64,000 bases of DNA, taken from positions 5,556,417 through 5,620,416 of the forward strand of contig WMCF01000021.1 of assembly GCA_009792885.1 (NCBI GenBank). Direction: 5' to 3'. The translations under genes and the position numbers were made by a program. Origin of the DNA: Eremophila alpestris peregrina. Lineage: Eukaryota > Chordata > Aves > Passeriformes > Alaudidae. The notes under the pieces were generated by a model that was not told where the DNA came from, made no database searches, and saw only the letters and a list, made by a program, of their open reading frames with translations. Positions 1 to 13,539 of this stretch are shown piece after piece (positions within the stretch are counted from its first letter, which is position 1; each line of letters opens with the position of its first letter).

Positions 1-1299
1 TTTGATTAGTGCATATGGTCAATTTAATGTATCACGTGAAGATCTCCATGACATGTTTACAGGGACAGGGTGCTATCTGTGCTGTTGTTTGTTTGAGGGT
101 TTATGACTGAGACTTAAAACTAGAACCACTAATTTAAAAACCTGCTTTTAGACTGAAAATTGTTCTGTGACACATTAGTACCCCTAATCCCTTGAAGAGT
201 GCCTCACTTTTCTGCAAGTCTCCTCTGACTCTGGGGAATCATCTTTGGCAGAGTGTGACCCAGAATATGCAGATGTGGCCCCAAATTCCTTTGGCTGCTT
301 CCAGAGTGGCTGGGCAGCATGAACTTGTGCACACTGCCAAGGGCTCAGCTTAGCAAGGCACCTGAGCTGCCTCATTGAACGAATTTAGTGGGCATAACCC
401 ACCACAATACCGTGCTTAAGGGAGGGGCAGCACGGGGTGCCCCAGTGGGATGATCCCTGTGCTCTGTGTGTGGGCTGTGCAGGGCTGGCTAATGCTGAAA
501 TCTCCCAAAAATCCGGGTGTCTCTTGTGAGGGACAGCTGGTGAACTGGGAGCATGGCTGTGTCCATGAGTGTCTCAGCTTTAGCTCAAAGTCCCCATGAC
601 AGGCTGGGACTGCAGCACTGCCCATCTCCCATCGATTCAGAGGCTCAGTGCTGGAACCGAGCAAAAGCTTTGTTCAAATTTTAGAGTACATTGCAATCAT
701 TGTACTTGTTTAAAGGGGTTGAACATCATCTTTTCAGTTTATATATTTGGAAGCTCTTTGTTTACATCAGGCCTCTGGTATTTCAAGAGTTCTTGCTCTG
801 ATGAATTTATTGTGATTATTTGTTTGGAGAAATGATCAGTCTGCAGCTATTTCTCTTTGCACCTTTGCCTGATTGCAGTATGTCCCAGGAGAGATTAAAA
901 ACAATCCAGTGCTGCCCAGGTGAGAAAAAATAACTTTTTAACCTTCTGTTTTCTCCAGAGAGGCGGGTTTGGCTGAGGTTTAACCACTGGTGCAGAGGGT
1001 TGCAGGCACACTGGGTGGAGAACTGTATCTACATAATTTTGTTCTGTTTGGAAGGGTTTGCAACACAGTCACTTTATTTTCCCCATGCAGACCATTTCCT
1101 AACACTCAGAGTGATGCAGCAACTGGCTAAAAAGAACAAGGAATTGTAATTGGTATGACAGATTTTATATTTTTGTGCTGCTTTTTGTTGCCCCTTACCA
1201 ACCGCCCCCATTTTTTTTCCAGGATGAGCTAATTATCTCCCTGATTTACCAGCATAAATACCAGAGGAGAATCCAGCAATCCAGGTTTGCTCCCATTTC
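1..1299. other. Unique AT-rich noncoding DNA, nothing specific
   Basis: All frames are interrupted often and the longest open frames here are about 60-100 codons with no recognisable domain. I see no tandem repeat, transposon end or RNA gene. Most likely intergenic or intronic sequence. Confidence 0.6.
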
Positions 1300-1856
1300 G
1301 TGTTCCCAAGGAGGAGGCAGTTTAGCTTGGCAGGACATCGGGGAGCTGGCTGCAGCATCCCTCGAGGGGCTCCTGCTCATGGGTTCTCTGGGTGCTCAGG
1401 GAAGTACAATGAGGACAGGCTTTAGCAGAAAAACTGGGCAGCTGTGGCAGCTTTTTAAGGCCAAAAGTGCCATCTGAAAACCCTGGCTCAATGTCTAGCT
1501 CATCATGCTTGATCTTGCTTCACCATTATTTCCCTGTGACGTCCACACTGCATTCAGAGCTGAAGCCAGTGGTGCCCACCTCACCAGAGGGCTGGCTTTG
1601 TGGGCTGTCTGGGGGAGCTGTGGTGTATTTCCTGCAAGATGCAGTTACAGCTGCATTAAAAAAGAGGAAAAGGGAAGAAACCAAACCCAGGCACTGTAAA
1701 GCAGTCCCTGCTGTTGTGGCCTGGTGTCTGGGCACTCAGCTGGGCAGTGAGGAACAAGGCCTGGCTCTGCAACCTTTGGTGGCCCAGTGTGGTATAGGGA
1801 ATGTCCCACCTGCCCTGGGTGGGACATCTGGGCCAGCCCTGAGCCCCAGGTACTGT

Positions 1857-2134
1857 ACCCCTAACCCTGAGTGCATCAGAGGGTGGGTGAGGGTCATCCC
1901 ACAGGGCTGGGGATGGGAATCACCCCACGGGACTGGTGACTGCCCTGGGGACTGGGTCACCCATGAGTTTGGGGACTGACTGGGAACAGGGTTACTTGCA
2001 GGGCTGAGTACAGCACTAGGATTGGAGTCACACCAGGAGTCTGGGGATGGAGTTGCCCCAGGGGGCTGGGTATGGCCCTGGGGACAGGGTCACCCCATGG
2101 GGCTGGGTATGGCTCTGGGGACAGGGCCACCCCA
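1857..2134. repeat. Degenerate minisatellite, period about 37 bp
   Basis: The clearest units start with CCCCA at 1923, 2056, 2093 and 2130. The units at 2056-2092 and 2093-2129 are each exactly 37 bp and differ at only a few positions; 1923-1959 is also 37 bp. The intervening units (35, 36 and 25 bp) are more diverged. Each unit has a CTGGGGAC-like core and ends in a GGGTCA-like word. There are about eight units, older on the left and freshest at 2056-2130. This looks like a G/C-rich minisatellite, not coding sequence. Confidence 0.75.
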
Positions 2135-2410
2135 CAGATATCTCAGCAGGTCTGTGGCCATGCCCAGCCCGTGGTGACCACAGTGCTACCAATCAATCCT
2201 CACACAGAGAGAGCTGCTCTCCACAATCCTCTGCTTCCACCTGGTCCCACTCAAGGTGTTTAAGTGCTGACCTAGCCCAGTCCCTCAGTGTTGCTGGTGG
2301 CTGTCCTGGGTCCCTTAAGCTGGGCTGAATTGGGGGTGGTGTGGGCCCTGCCCCGTGATGCCCAAAGGCTCTGGTGCCTGTGTCACTGGAACAGCTTGTC
2401 CTGACACACC

Positions 2411-2430
2411 TGTGCTGTGCTGTGCTGTGC
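2411..2430. repeat. Short (TGTGC)4 microsatellite
   Basis: Four perfect copies of TGTGC, inside the GC-rich block. Too short to be strongly polymorphic. Confidence 0.85.
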
Positions 2431-2720
2431 ACAGCAGCCCCTGCCCCAGAGGTGCTGCTGCCCTGGGCTGGGGGAGAGCTCATGGTCACCCAGGGACAGG
2501 GCAGGTGCCAGCCACAGCCTCTGCAGGGCCAGCAGCACATTCAGCTCGTTACTGAGCTGGGCTAATGCTGACTCTCTGGGGGTCTGAGGTGCACCAGCCT
2601 GTAAGTGATTAATCCTTTAAAAAGGCACCATGACTCAGGGCCCTGGCAGTAGGAGGGGCTGGTGGTGGGCAGCCCCACAGCAGGGATGTGTGGAGCACTG
2701 CTGGGACTCTCCCTGTGTGA

Positions 2721-5700
2721 CTGGTAAGTACAGGTTGTCCCAGCATGGCCAGCCAGGTTCTAGGCTGGTGGTGCAGCAATACCCTGGAGTGCAGAAACTT
2801 TAGTTGTCCCTCTCTGTGGCACCTCTGGGAGCAGGTGCTGTGTCCTACCCCTGCTGTTGCCTCTCAGATCTTCCCTTTCTATTCTCAGTGCCAAAAGTCT
2901 TCTATGTCTTGTTCACATGGAGGTTTTGTTGAATGAATGTTGGCAAGTTTGGCTGATGCACACACATAGGAAGGGGTTACACAAATTTTGCCGCCTAACA
3001 GAGAGTTCAGAAGAAAGAGTTTCATGCTTAAGCTTTCCCTCAAGGTCAAAGCAATCCAAATAATGGCAAATATTGTGATGATAAGAGGAGATGGGATTCA
3101 GGAGGCTGTGGGTTCTCTGTTTGAAGGTTTGTATGGAATAGTATAGGCTAATACAGTATGTCCTTGGATACATGGTCCTCATGTCTTTAACAAGGTGTTT
3201 GCCCAACAGAGCTAGTTACTTCCTGAGCTGAGGGAGGGAAAGGCAGGGAGCTGCAGGTGAGCCATGGAGATCAAAATCACAGGCACCAGTGGCTCCACTC
3301 AAATGCTCAGGAATGAGCCTGGAGACAGCAAGTAGCAGAAATGTGGATGGGGAGACATCTGTGCAATTCCAGGCTGTTTAGGAATAGTACAGGCTATTCA
3401 GTGAAAAATCATGGTGGGTAAATCCCCAACTCTCCAAAGCAGGGTAAAGTCCATAATTACTGAATAAATACAGCCTTTGGTAAGTACTAGTGTGAAAGAC
3501 AGGAAAATGTGAAGAAAATATGTTTTGCTGCAAAACTATTTTTTTTATTTCCATCATACAAAATAATTCCAAGATTCTGACAATACATATGATGCTTTAT
3601 ATAAAATCCCATTTTAATCAGTGATGACAGTTTGACATTTTTCCAGCTGCTTAGAAGCAATAGACAGTCAAGTATCTCAGTAGGACATGGGTTGGCTTGC
3701 TGGGATGTATGTAAGCTTTAACTTTCCTCCTACTCACCAACTTATGATGGTATTCGAAGAATGGGGGGTAAAAAAGATTTCTGCAGGTTTCACACCAGCT
3801 TATGCCATCTGTGATTTTAGCTTTGTCTTGCAAAAATGAAATCTTTGCTTTGAAAGTGCATCCAGATGCTGTCAGCTAATATTATCATTCTCAGGAGCAA
3901 GTGAGGGTTTTATTTATAAAATGGCCTGGCCTTTGCTGAACAATAAATGATTCTGCACACTTGAGGGACACATAAATAGCAATTAAAACACAGTTTAGAG
4001 TAATGCTTAGGCTCTTAAAGAAAGTGACATCAATTTAAAGGAAAGGATAATGTGCTGGGCTGGACATCAATCAAAAGGAGGGAAGGAAATGTTGTCTGAA
4101 ACAGCATTTAAATGATGGGATAAAGCATCTGGGTGAACAGGCTCCAAAACATGGTGGTTGAGGGATAAAAGATGCCTGGGTGAAGCCACCGTGCTTGATG
4201 AGACCAACTCTTTTCAGATGTGCCATTTATGTGCCTTATAGCCTGTGTCCTTTGGAAAGAGGTCTCATTGGGTGAGGGAACACAGTCTGGAGTTAAAGGG
4301 GATGATTTCTCACTTATTTAGCATCTCCTATTGCATCCTAGTCAGATGTTTTATCCTAATTTATCTTAATCTACCTTAGATTTGTCCATAGTGACCACCA
4401 CAGTGGTTACTTGCCAGTATTTGCTCACCATCTCCTCTTTCTTACTGTATCTGTGTTCTCTATGCTTTTCTGAAGTAGGAAAACACTGAAAATCCCTTTT
4501 AATAGATGGAAACCTGATGTAAAATGTGCCCATTGTCCCACTGTTCACTGCTACGAACTGCTGTGTCATATGCCAGGTTATTTCTGTAGCACTCTGCCCA
4601 ATCCCTCTGCCTTACTGTTCCTGTCATCTCTTGTTGCTTGTTCTTGTTTCTTCGCTTCTATTTTTCAGTGAACGCCAGTCTGCTCTCCAGTGCAGAGGCT
4701 TTTTGTTTAGATTGCAATTTCTGTGGAGCAAGACACCAAGTTTTAGCTCACAGGCCTCTGTTTACACACACAGCTGCTTGTTAACTGCATAAACAATGCA
4801 GAGAATAAATTAGATTCAAATTATCCGTATTGTAGTGGCTCAAGGATAAGCAAGTAAAATCAATGCTATAGACCCAGCCTGCATATGTAGTTACTGCAAT
4901 TATGCACAAAACCAATCATTTTGTGGATTGGTAGGGACATTTATCTTGACATGCACTTGCACAACTCCTTAATGCTCACACAGTTTTAGGCACAAATACC
5001 CCATAAGTTTGTATGGCACTGGGGATGCTGACACTGGGCTCTCAGTCAGGAGCTGTGGGTATATTTTTAGTTATAGAATTGTGTTGCTGGATTGTTTGTG
5101 GAATTCATAAGTGTTGTCTGAAGAGTTTTAAAAGCTCACTTCTCCCCATCTGAGCATTGTATCTTTCAGTTTCAGATAGGGGATTGGGTATATTATTGCT
5201 GGCACTGTACTTCCATGAAGAGTGGGCATTAAGTTGAGGAAACAGCTATAAATAAGTGCAGAATTTGCACCTGCAGATAAAAAGACTTTGAGAAATCAGG
5301 ACTACATTTTTGTCTTTGTCTATTCCTGCACTTAATGTATTTTTTAAAAATTATTTTTAAGTAGCAGAATGCATGAAAAAAACAAGACATTATGATCAAG
5401 GAGTTAGAGATCTAATCAGAATGTTGATGACTTATTTACAAATGTTTTCTCAGCCCTGTTGCTTTTCTTTAATTTCTACAGGATATCCTTTTCCTTCAAA
5501 GTCTCCAGAAATTACAAGACAGGCTGCTTTTCTTTGGGGACTATTTGTTAGGAGGCTGACAAGATGAATTAGTCAAATAATTGCTGCTAAACTCATACAG
5601 TGCCTGCTATTTAAGGTGTTTAGTCTGGTTAAGTATTTCTCTGTTAAGACACAATCATTGTCTCTCAAAAATGTATAATTTTTGATAAATTTCCATGTCT

Positions 5701-8089
5701 ATTTATGATGCTTGTCTTAGCTTTCCTGATATCTAGTGATGTGTGCAGTGTAAAACTTCACTTGGTTTTATGCTGAAAAATCTGTCTCTTTCCTCCCTTC
5801 AGATTACAGATCCTTGCGGCAAAAAAAGTTCAAATACTTTATTTAAAAATATTGATTTTGGTGGTAATTATCAAAGATTTAGTTTCTTTGACTTCAGATG
5901 AAGCATTAACCGTGTCCCCAGCTTGTAAATCCAGTTATTAATGAAAATCTGCACGAGTGAGCTGTGACAGAAACTTTGGTGCACGTCTCTGTGGGTTTTT
6001 CCAGGGAGGCTGCAGCAGTTCTGGTACTCAGAGAATCCCCAGGGCTCCAAAGATGATTAATGATAACAAAGCTTTCCCTATTGTGTTAGTGGATAGGAAG
6101 GAAGAGTACTCTAAAAAGAGAGTGCATAGAATTTCTGAGCATTGAAGTCCAGGAGTAGAGTTTAACCCTTGAAATCAGCTACAAAATGTCTCCCAATTAT
6201 GTGAGGAAGATGAAATCCACTTTCCTCATCTTCATAAAATCCGCCTACTGGCTGCACAATCAGATTTCTACACCAAGTATGTGCAGAGGGAAACCGGTGC
6301 TCTGAGATGTAGCAACACTTTCAGATTTGGGCTGCTTGCAATGCAGCAAACAGGCATACCCACAATCCACTTAGGTTTAGCTTTTTGAAATGTGTTAAGA
6401 GATTTCTGCTAATGGGTTTTCCCTGTGGGCAGCATTACCAACCTGATTATACAGGTTTTAAGAAACTCTCTTAGGAAGATTCTTTTTCATCATAAGTTTT
6501 GACATTGACCTACTAAACTAGGTAATTTAGCATTTTATTTTGTAAGAATGAAAAAGAAAATTGAATATTTCATGACAAGAGAGGGATTATAGTAACACTG
6601 TTCTTTATAGGAAACCTATCATGTCTGGGGGCCAGATCATGCTTCTGAGGCCTCTGCATCTACACGGAGATCTCAACACTTGCTCTCAGAACAGCAACAG
6701 GAGTCCTTTGCTTGAGATACCCGCCCCAATTACTTGCTATGGAAGCTTCTACCATATGTGCTTCTGAATTTAGCTTGGGGGTAGAATTGAGAGGTGAATA
6801 AAATACACCTTCCTACTAGAAAAATTCAGTGAAAAGGTGATAAGTTTTCAAACCGCATTAGTTTTTGTAGGGATCTTCTATTTCAAGAGAAACAGGGAGA
6901 TCATGGCAAAGTTGGCTCTGATTGAGTCACCTGGAGCCTCTGAAAAGAGAGCTCTGGCCTCCAAGAATCTCAAGGTTTCTCCAGGATTAAGTGCAGCTTT
7001 TGAACAGAGGTGGTGAACAAGCTTTTGCCTTCTCCCACTGTGACACATTGCAAGAGAATCTTTGTGAAGAAATTTTGGTGGAGGTTGCATCACAGAAAAC
7101 CCAATCCTGAAGCAAACTCTAAGGATGTGGCAATTTAGCCCTAGTGATTTAATTGCTATATTACTTTAGGAGTAATTGTTCTTTTCTATTAAGGGGTATC
7201 AAACGTAACCTGATTAATTGTTGGTTGAAAAGCAGGAGTACTTAATTTCACTAAGGCATGCTACTCAGTGAACTGGAGCTGGGACTCCATTAAAAAAATG
7301 TGCACAGAATTTTTAAACTGGTTTTACAGCAGGAAAATTTTATCAAGATTTTTCCCTTTAAAAAAATCTCGAAAGCTATAGAATCTGGCCAGCTGTCCTG
7401 CTGATATGCTGTGGTTTAAAATAGTACATTTGACCACTCCAGTCTCCCACTATCACATATCTGGTCACAATTCTTGTCAGTCTGTGCAAAACAGTGTTTT
7501 GTAAAAACTGCTGTTTAGTATCTCCTTTGAGCTTTGAAGTGAAATATTCAAAGTTGTGCTTGCAAGGATTCCATTTGGTAGTCATTGTTTTACTACTTTT
7601 ATTAATTTGTTAGTAATTTGGTACTATTGTTAAACGTGGAGTTTAGAAGCACATTACTAACCCTCTAGCTGCTCCTAGAGAAAAGTAATGGCTTGTTGGG
7701 ATTGTGATATTTGATAGTTTCCTTCCTCTCAGTGCCTTCATCTTTGTGTTCTCCTTTCTCTACTTGACTTTTCACTCTGGAGTGTCCAGAGTTGGAGGGT
7801 GTCCAAGCACAGCAAAGCACTGGGAGGATGTGCAGTGATTCCATGGTCAGCTGGGGAAGGGGGGGTGGGGAAGCATCTTAAGGAATGTCCAGAAAATTAA
7901 AAAATAATGTGGTGTTCACTCCGAGAATGTATCATTATGTGTGACCGTTCTTACCTGACTGTAATTGATGCAAGAAAATACAATGTACATGGCAGAGGGG
8001 TAACATCTTGCCCTTCAGTAATTTTCTAAACATAGCCTGGAAAAAGAGTACTTAGCATTTCTGTGATGCCTGTTATAATGTCTCAGAGC
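2721..8089. other. Unique AT-rich noncoding DNA
   Basis: No gene is recognisable. Open frames are all under about 90 codons and none has exon-like features. AT-rich stretches near 3.85-4.05 kb (with a MEF2-type palindrome TTATTTATAA at 3910-3919) and 7.1-7.35 kb (several TAATT words) have a conserved-noncoding look, but nothing more can be claimed without alignment. The word TCAAGGTCA at 3040-3048 fits an NR5A/ERR half-site; one such site is expected by chance at about this window size. Confidence 0.5.
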
Positions 8090-8545
8090 ACTTCTCCAGC
8101 GTGACTTTGGTCTCAAAGTATGATTCAAGCCGGAGAAGTTTTTTTATTCTGCTTTTGGGGTTTATGTGAGCGCCGGTTGGCAGAGCTGCTGCCGATGACT
8201 GAATCCCACATGTGGCCAGGTCCTTGCAGGTTTGCAGCATTCTCTGCCTCAAACGCGGGGTTAAGATTTCTTCCTGTGCTCTGACCCCGTTCTGGTAGGT
8301 AAACAGGCCCGAGCAGCATGAAAGGGCTGGGAGCCCCGTTCCTGGCCGGGGCGGAATTCCCTCGGCACACCCCGCAGCAGAGGCACGGCGGCACCGCACA
8401 CACTCTGCCCCAGATGTCTGCTACCTTTGGTATGCAAATCCTGGCGACCCTGATAGGCGGCCAGCACGGAGCCTTTCAAGTTCTCCTTTAGCTCCTGCTG
8501 TGTGTCTTTCCCCTCTTTCTGCCGAGAGAAGAACACTCTGGTTTT
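8090..8545. promoter_or_regulatory. CpG-rich patch with a POU octamer, candidate regulatory element
   Basis: Within AT-rich surroundings this interval becomes G/C-rich and holds many CpG dinucleotides, clustered at 8335-8475. An exact octamer ATGCAAAT lies at 8432-8439. Overlapping minus-strand open frames of 91-108 codons are explained by the higher GC and resemble no known protein. It could be an unmethylated enhancer or the promoter of an unannotated noncoding transcript. No TATA box or exon structure is evident. Confidence 0.35.
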
Positions 8546-8585
8546 GTTATGTTTGAATTACTCTATCTTTTATATTAGAACAGAT

Positions 8586-8602
8586 AAAAAAAAAAAAAAA
8601 AA
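8586..8602. repeat. Poly(A) tract, 17 A
   Basis: Seventeen uninterrupted A with no recognisable retrotransposon sequence upstream and no obvious target-site duplication. A simple homopolymer. Confidence 0.9.
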
Positions 8603-11299
8603 GCTAACACCCAAACCATTTTCAGTTTGCGTAGCTATATAAGCAACAGCTTCATAATTAAAGTGTTTAATTAAAATGTACATATGCCTTTGACAAAAGC
8701 AAAATTGTTCTGTAGCATTGCTGATAGCGTGAAGTTTGTACAAGACAACGTTCAGAGATTTCTCAGTCACTTACTATGTAAAAGCAGTTCCAATCCCACC
8801 TTTAAAATAACCCACAAAATTCTTCATATAAATAAATATTCCACTGGCATAATTTATAAATTACTTTGGTTAAAAATGTTAAATTGCCAAGAAGTCTGAC
8901 TGCAACTGGCCTGGTTCTTCTGTTTTATATACATATTAAAAAAAAAAAAAAGAAAGGAGAATGTTGAAACAGCTGAGGTTGGTTTGGTTGAGGGTGAATG
9001 TTTGGGTAAGAGGCCTCCAAGGAAAACTCAAGTGCTGAATGAACACCACTCTATGGTAATTAGTGAGTGGTATTTTTCCCTTTGAGTCAGTTGCTGAATC
9101 AACGTAATAGCTAGTGATGGGAACGAGGAGGGACACTGGATGGAGGAGATGATAAATTTCTCAGTGACATGTAGTGTTGAGTTTGTGGCCATTTCACTAA
9201 GGAAATACATGTGCTTCTAGTAGAAGAAGGGATACAGGTTTTGGTGCATTGGCTAGAGTTTGAGTGGTTTAAGTTGGTTACTTTTTTCTGTTGTTTCTTT
9301 CTTTTTAATATCCTCAACTCATACATGAGTAATATGGTAACGTATTAAATGGTTGCTGTCTTCCATGTTTGAGATACCTGAGTTCAGAGGTTGGTAAAAT
9401 GTTCCCTGTCTATATAGTCATGTCTGTAAAATCTGTGGAGCACTTTAGGATCTCTGAAAAAAAATGTCAGTCATTATGTTGAACTTTGAATGTACTCTTC
9501 TGCACAGAAATAGATATTTTTCTTCAGAGATATGTGAAATGTAGATGGATAGATATCTCCTAAAAGTGGGCATGTTAGGAGATAAAAAGGTAAGAAAAAA
9601 AAAGTTTATTTTATTCAGTTCCATAGCTTCTGCTCCAAACATCTGTATGGTCTCAGACCTGTTAAAGCAAAGACTCAGTGCATCAGTTGGTGAAAGAACT
9701 GTAAAGATGTTTCTCTGTCCCTTCCAGAACTGTCAATCAGCTTAAGGCTGGACATTTTTTGCACATGATAGTTTGGTTTTTGAGAAGGGGAAAAAGATTT
9801 TCCACTAAATAGAAATCTTAACAAAATTTAATTGAAAACATTGGGATTTTTTCTGAAAATCCAAACATCCAGTCATAATACTTAATGAAATACAAGTGTT
9901 TGAATGAATGTGGGAAATGCACCAAAACCACAAGTGTTTTCTCTCGACCCTTCCTTTTCCAGACCTTATGTCATGAATAGCTTCTTAGCTGGGAAGATGC
10001 AGGCCAGCCTAGAGTGGGAGCTTGAAGGCTGCTTCTGTGTCCTTGTACTGAAGTCAGCCAGCTCCCTCAGCCCCTGGGACACATCTGAGCTGGGATCATG
10101 GACCTGTGTGAGTCCTCTTGGGAGATCATAGACCTCTATAACCCTCCTGGGAGACTGCTCACTTGGCCCTAACTGGAAAGCCCTTGATATTGTGGTGGTG
10201 TTTTTGAATGCAGCCTCTACCTTAGCAAATGCAGTCATTTGCCTTAAAGATAGAGCAATTATTTTTAGTGGAATTATCTGATTTAAGGATATATGACATA
10301 TGTGGGTTTTTAGGGGTGTCAGGCTCTGATTTTAATAGACAAAGTGCCCACCAAGAGAACTCTGGGTCCTCTGGAACAGAGCACAGAAGACCTGTGGGTG
10401 TCAGTGGGTCAGGTTTTCTCCAGAATGTTCTGTGAGTGGCTGTGATAGCTTCTCACCATCTTTAGGGTTATGCCTTTAGTGTTGTTCCCTTGGACACTGT
10501 ATTTACACTTCTTTTTGGAGGCAGGTTGAGGGGGGTTTATGGTGATGGTAGGCAGAGGTCTGGCAGGGTGCCCAAACTGGTGCTTCACATTTAGGTGCAT
10601 TGAGGTGTCTGATGGGAGCCAGTGGCTTTTAGGGAACATGTCACATTCTTCAAACTAGGCATGTGTGAAGCAGTGGGTTAGCTGAGGCTGTAGATCAGGT
10701 TTTGTGCATTGTGGCTTTGGACTGTTCTTTCCATCTATTAAAGTGATATCCTGTTTTCCCAAGAATATCATATTTAGGAGAAAGCTGGTCAAGAATTCTT
10801 CTAAGTAAAAGACTTTTTTTCTCTGTGCTTCACATAATAGCAGTTCAGTCAGATAAAAATAGTACAGAAAACAAATTAAACTTACAAATGAGAGGATATT
10901 AGACTTTGGTCATCTTAAAAGTTGGTATTGGCCTTTTTTCTGAGAGATTATTTTATTTGTTTGGGTTTTTTTTCTTTTTATTGATCTTTTTCTCCCTCAA
11001 TGTTGCCAAGGTTTCTCACTGTTTTGTTGTTGCTTTCTCATAAAACTCTCCACAATTCTTAAGGGAAACATTCTCATTAAGGTCACAGTGGTAAAAGAAA
11101 TCTTTATGGCAAGGTTAGGAAGTATTTCTAATGATTTGGAGGTATTTTTCAAGGCAATTTATCCTTACAGTGTTCATTTAAAGCTAAAATAAAACTCCAA
11201 GTAATAAGACCCATTCTTTTCCACCAAACCATGTAGAGTCATGGACTTCAACAGGGAATGATAAATGAAACCATTGAACATGGTGTAGAAGAGCAGTAA
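8603..11299. other. Unique AT-rich noncoding DNA
   Basis: Apart from the second poly(A) tract I see no repeat, RNA gene or credible coding exon. Open frames reach only 90 codons (minus strand, 9966-10238), with no known domain. Confidence 0.5.
8938..8951. repeat. Poly(A) tract, 14 A
   Basis: Fourteen A following ACATATT; no retrotransposon body recognised in front of it. Confidence 0.9.
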
Positions 11300-11420
11300 A
11301 ACCAGCTTTCCAAATGGAGACTATAAGAGTTTTAAAGCCCTGTCCAAACAGTTTTGCTACTTTTACCTTTGCTGATAATTAATTTGATGCAAATGTGCTC
11401 ATACTCAGGGGTGGAAAAAT
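11300..11420. promoter_or_regulatory. Homeodomain plus POU-octamer composite site (candidate)
   Basis: TAATTAAT at 11376-11383 is followed three bases later by an exact octamer ATGCAAAT at 11387-11394. Close homeodomain and POU sites of this kind are typical of developmental enhancers. Short motifs alone are weak evidence, so the call depends on conservation that I cannot test. Confidence 0.3.
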
Positions 11421-13539
11421 GTTTACCTGGATGGGAGAGTGACTGCCAAGTAGGTTTGGTGCTCACCTGGCTGCCCCTCACAGACACAAAGGCTGTGTTT
11501 AGAGCAGGAAATTAAACAATGCCAGAGAGCACTCCCAAGCACTGGCATGTGGAAAGCCATGCTGGGAAGTTGTCAGGAGGGTTCTTGATGGGCTTCTGAC
11601 CACTGCCAGCTGCCCTGTGCTGTCTGTGGCTGGGAGCTGGGGCAGGATGGGGTTTGCAGGCAGCCAGTTTGCTCTGATGGTGCAGGGCTGTGAGCTCTGT
11701 GTCCATCCAACCTTGGTGCCCTGCAGTGCTCCCAAGCACGTTTAATTTGTTTTACTGGCAAGCCAACTAGAAGTACAAGTGCATTTGTGTGAGGTGGTTT
11801 GCTGTGTTTTGCATAAGAGTAAGCTTCCTCACCTCACACGAACATGCAGTAATTAGCATGGAGTTAATAGTACACCTGAATGCTGCAGCTTATTATCCAG
11901 TCACACTGCCATGTAGGCCAGCCCTGTGCTGCACAGAAGTAGGGCATGTTTATGCTGCTGTTACTATATCAACCCTACAGCCTGTACTACTCTGGGTTAC
12001 AAATACCTGCTCCAACAAATAGAATTAGATGAGCATGCAAATGTCTGAGTGGCCTTAGCAGTAGTGAGCTGTGAAGAGGACAGTAGAATATAAGTGATGA
12101 CTGCAGACTGGACTTACTGCCTAAGGGTCCAGAAAATCTGCAGGAATCCAGCATTTTATAAGTTGGGGTGGAGTTTTTGAAGTATTCAAAACAAATCTAA
12201 GGACATTATTTAAGGACAATATTTTATCTGTACAGATGTTCACCTTTCACTATTGAAGGCATATACTTATTTTTTCAGTAATTGCTGCAGAGGCTGTGTG
12301 GGATCTGAAAGCTGGCTGGCAAGCTTCAAGTTTCTTATATTTTCACTGTCAATAGAGACTTTATCATCTGAATTTAGCTCTGTTGAGAACACACAAAGAG
12401 GAGTATCACAGGTTTTGCTCCTGCCAGCTCCATGGTTCTGCAATACCAGCTCTCTGTGCAGGGGTGTGCAAGGGGAGTGCTCTAGCAGGGCATTGGTGCC
12501 AGGGTGATTTCTCCCCAAGAGACAGGCAGAACTGCACAGGTGGAGTTGGTTGAGACTTCAGGTTTCTAATCCGAAGTCTGCTGGCAATAACAATAGAGTT
12601 CCCATTTAGTTTGATGGAGTTTAGCTCAAACTAACATCAAACTGTTGATGATGCAGCTCACCATCTCAGTCATTGTGTCAATCTGCTGAGGATGATGCTT
12701 CATCTTCCTCCCTTCCTCATCCTTCCAGAATGGCATTGGTGAGCAGAGTGGTGTGTAGGAACAATGGCACTTGCATTACTTTTTATTTTTATCAGGTTCA
12801 ATGGAACACTGGCTAAGAAGCAGGTAACCTTTGTGAGCATGTCAGGAAATTGGGGCTGCTTTCACTGACCTTCTGGTTAGCCTCTGCCATTGTTTGACAT
12901 GTCCTGAGCAGTGAATGTAGTGACTGATGGCTCTGTGCAGCATCTCGGTGGTACAGCTCTTCCTCTGCAGCACGACGCTATTGTGCTGCTGATTGCCTGA
13001 AGCTACACTTGCTATTTAGGGTGGCAAAACAAACAATGGTTTGGTGGGTAATCACCAAGGTCCCTTCCCTCAGAATGTATTCTGACTTCTCTTTCAGTCT
13101 GAGACCTCTAATACCAATGCCTCTCTCTTGGTAGTTACAAAATTGCTTGGAATCCGGATTTAAGCTACATCTGGAGGGAGAGGCTTTCTTGCAAAAGATT
13201 TATTCAATTTGCCATTGTACAGGCTAAGAAGCTGCTTCTAGAGCAGCTGCTTGTGGAAAATCAGGCCCAAAAGTGACTTCTGGGGTGCTGTTTGCTCAAA
13301 TGCTGGAGCACTCCCTGAGCAGGATATTCATTTGCCCTTACCTCAGAGGAGCAGGGAGCAGTGCATGCTGTGTGCCAGCCAAATGTGCCACAGCTGGGCC
13401 TAAAACTATTGTTTGGTGACAAGCTGGAGGATGGATTGAAATAAAAGGGTGATCTTCCACTTAACTTCCTTGAGGAGAGTTTGATCATGCACCCTGGGAA
13501 GTAGCATAAAAACAGCTCTTCAGTGTCAACAGAGCACTT
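11421..13539. other. Unique noncoding DNA, mildly GC-richer at 11.5-11.75 kb
   Basis: No gene recognised. Overlapping minus-strand open frames of 62-78 codons at 11.5-11.76 kb shadow one another in different frames and look like chance. An exact POU octamer ATGCAAAT lies at 12035-12042. Confidence 0.5.

Larger units (their letters stand above)
1300..2720. other. GC-rich noncoding block
   Basis: Base composition changes from AT-rich to G/C-rich with many CTGGG, CCCAG and CTGCC words but few CpG, so it is not a CpG island. It holds a degenerate 37-bp minisatellite and a short TGTGC run. A 170-codon open frame (1467-1979) runs into the minisatellite. Its translation is rich in G, P and W and looks like no protein family I know; it is best explained by stop-poor GC-rich repeat DNA. 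Confidence 0.55.

Noticed and set aside
1467..1979. 170-codon plus-strand frame
   Set aside because: It runs through GC-rich, stop-poor DNA and into a degenerate minisatellite; no protein family resembles it.
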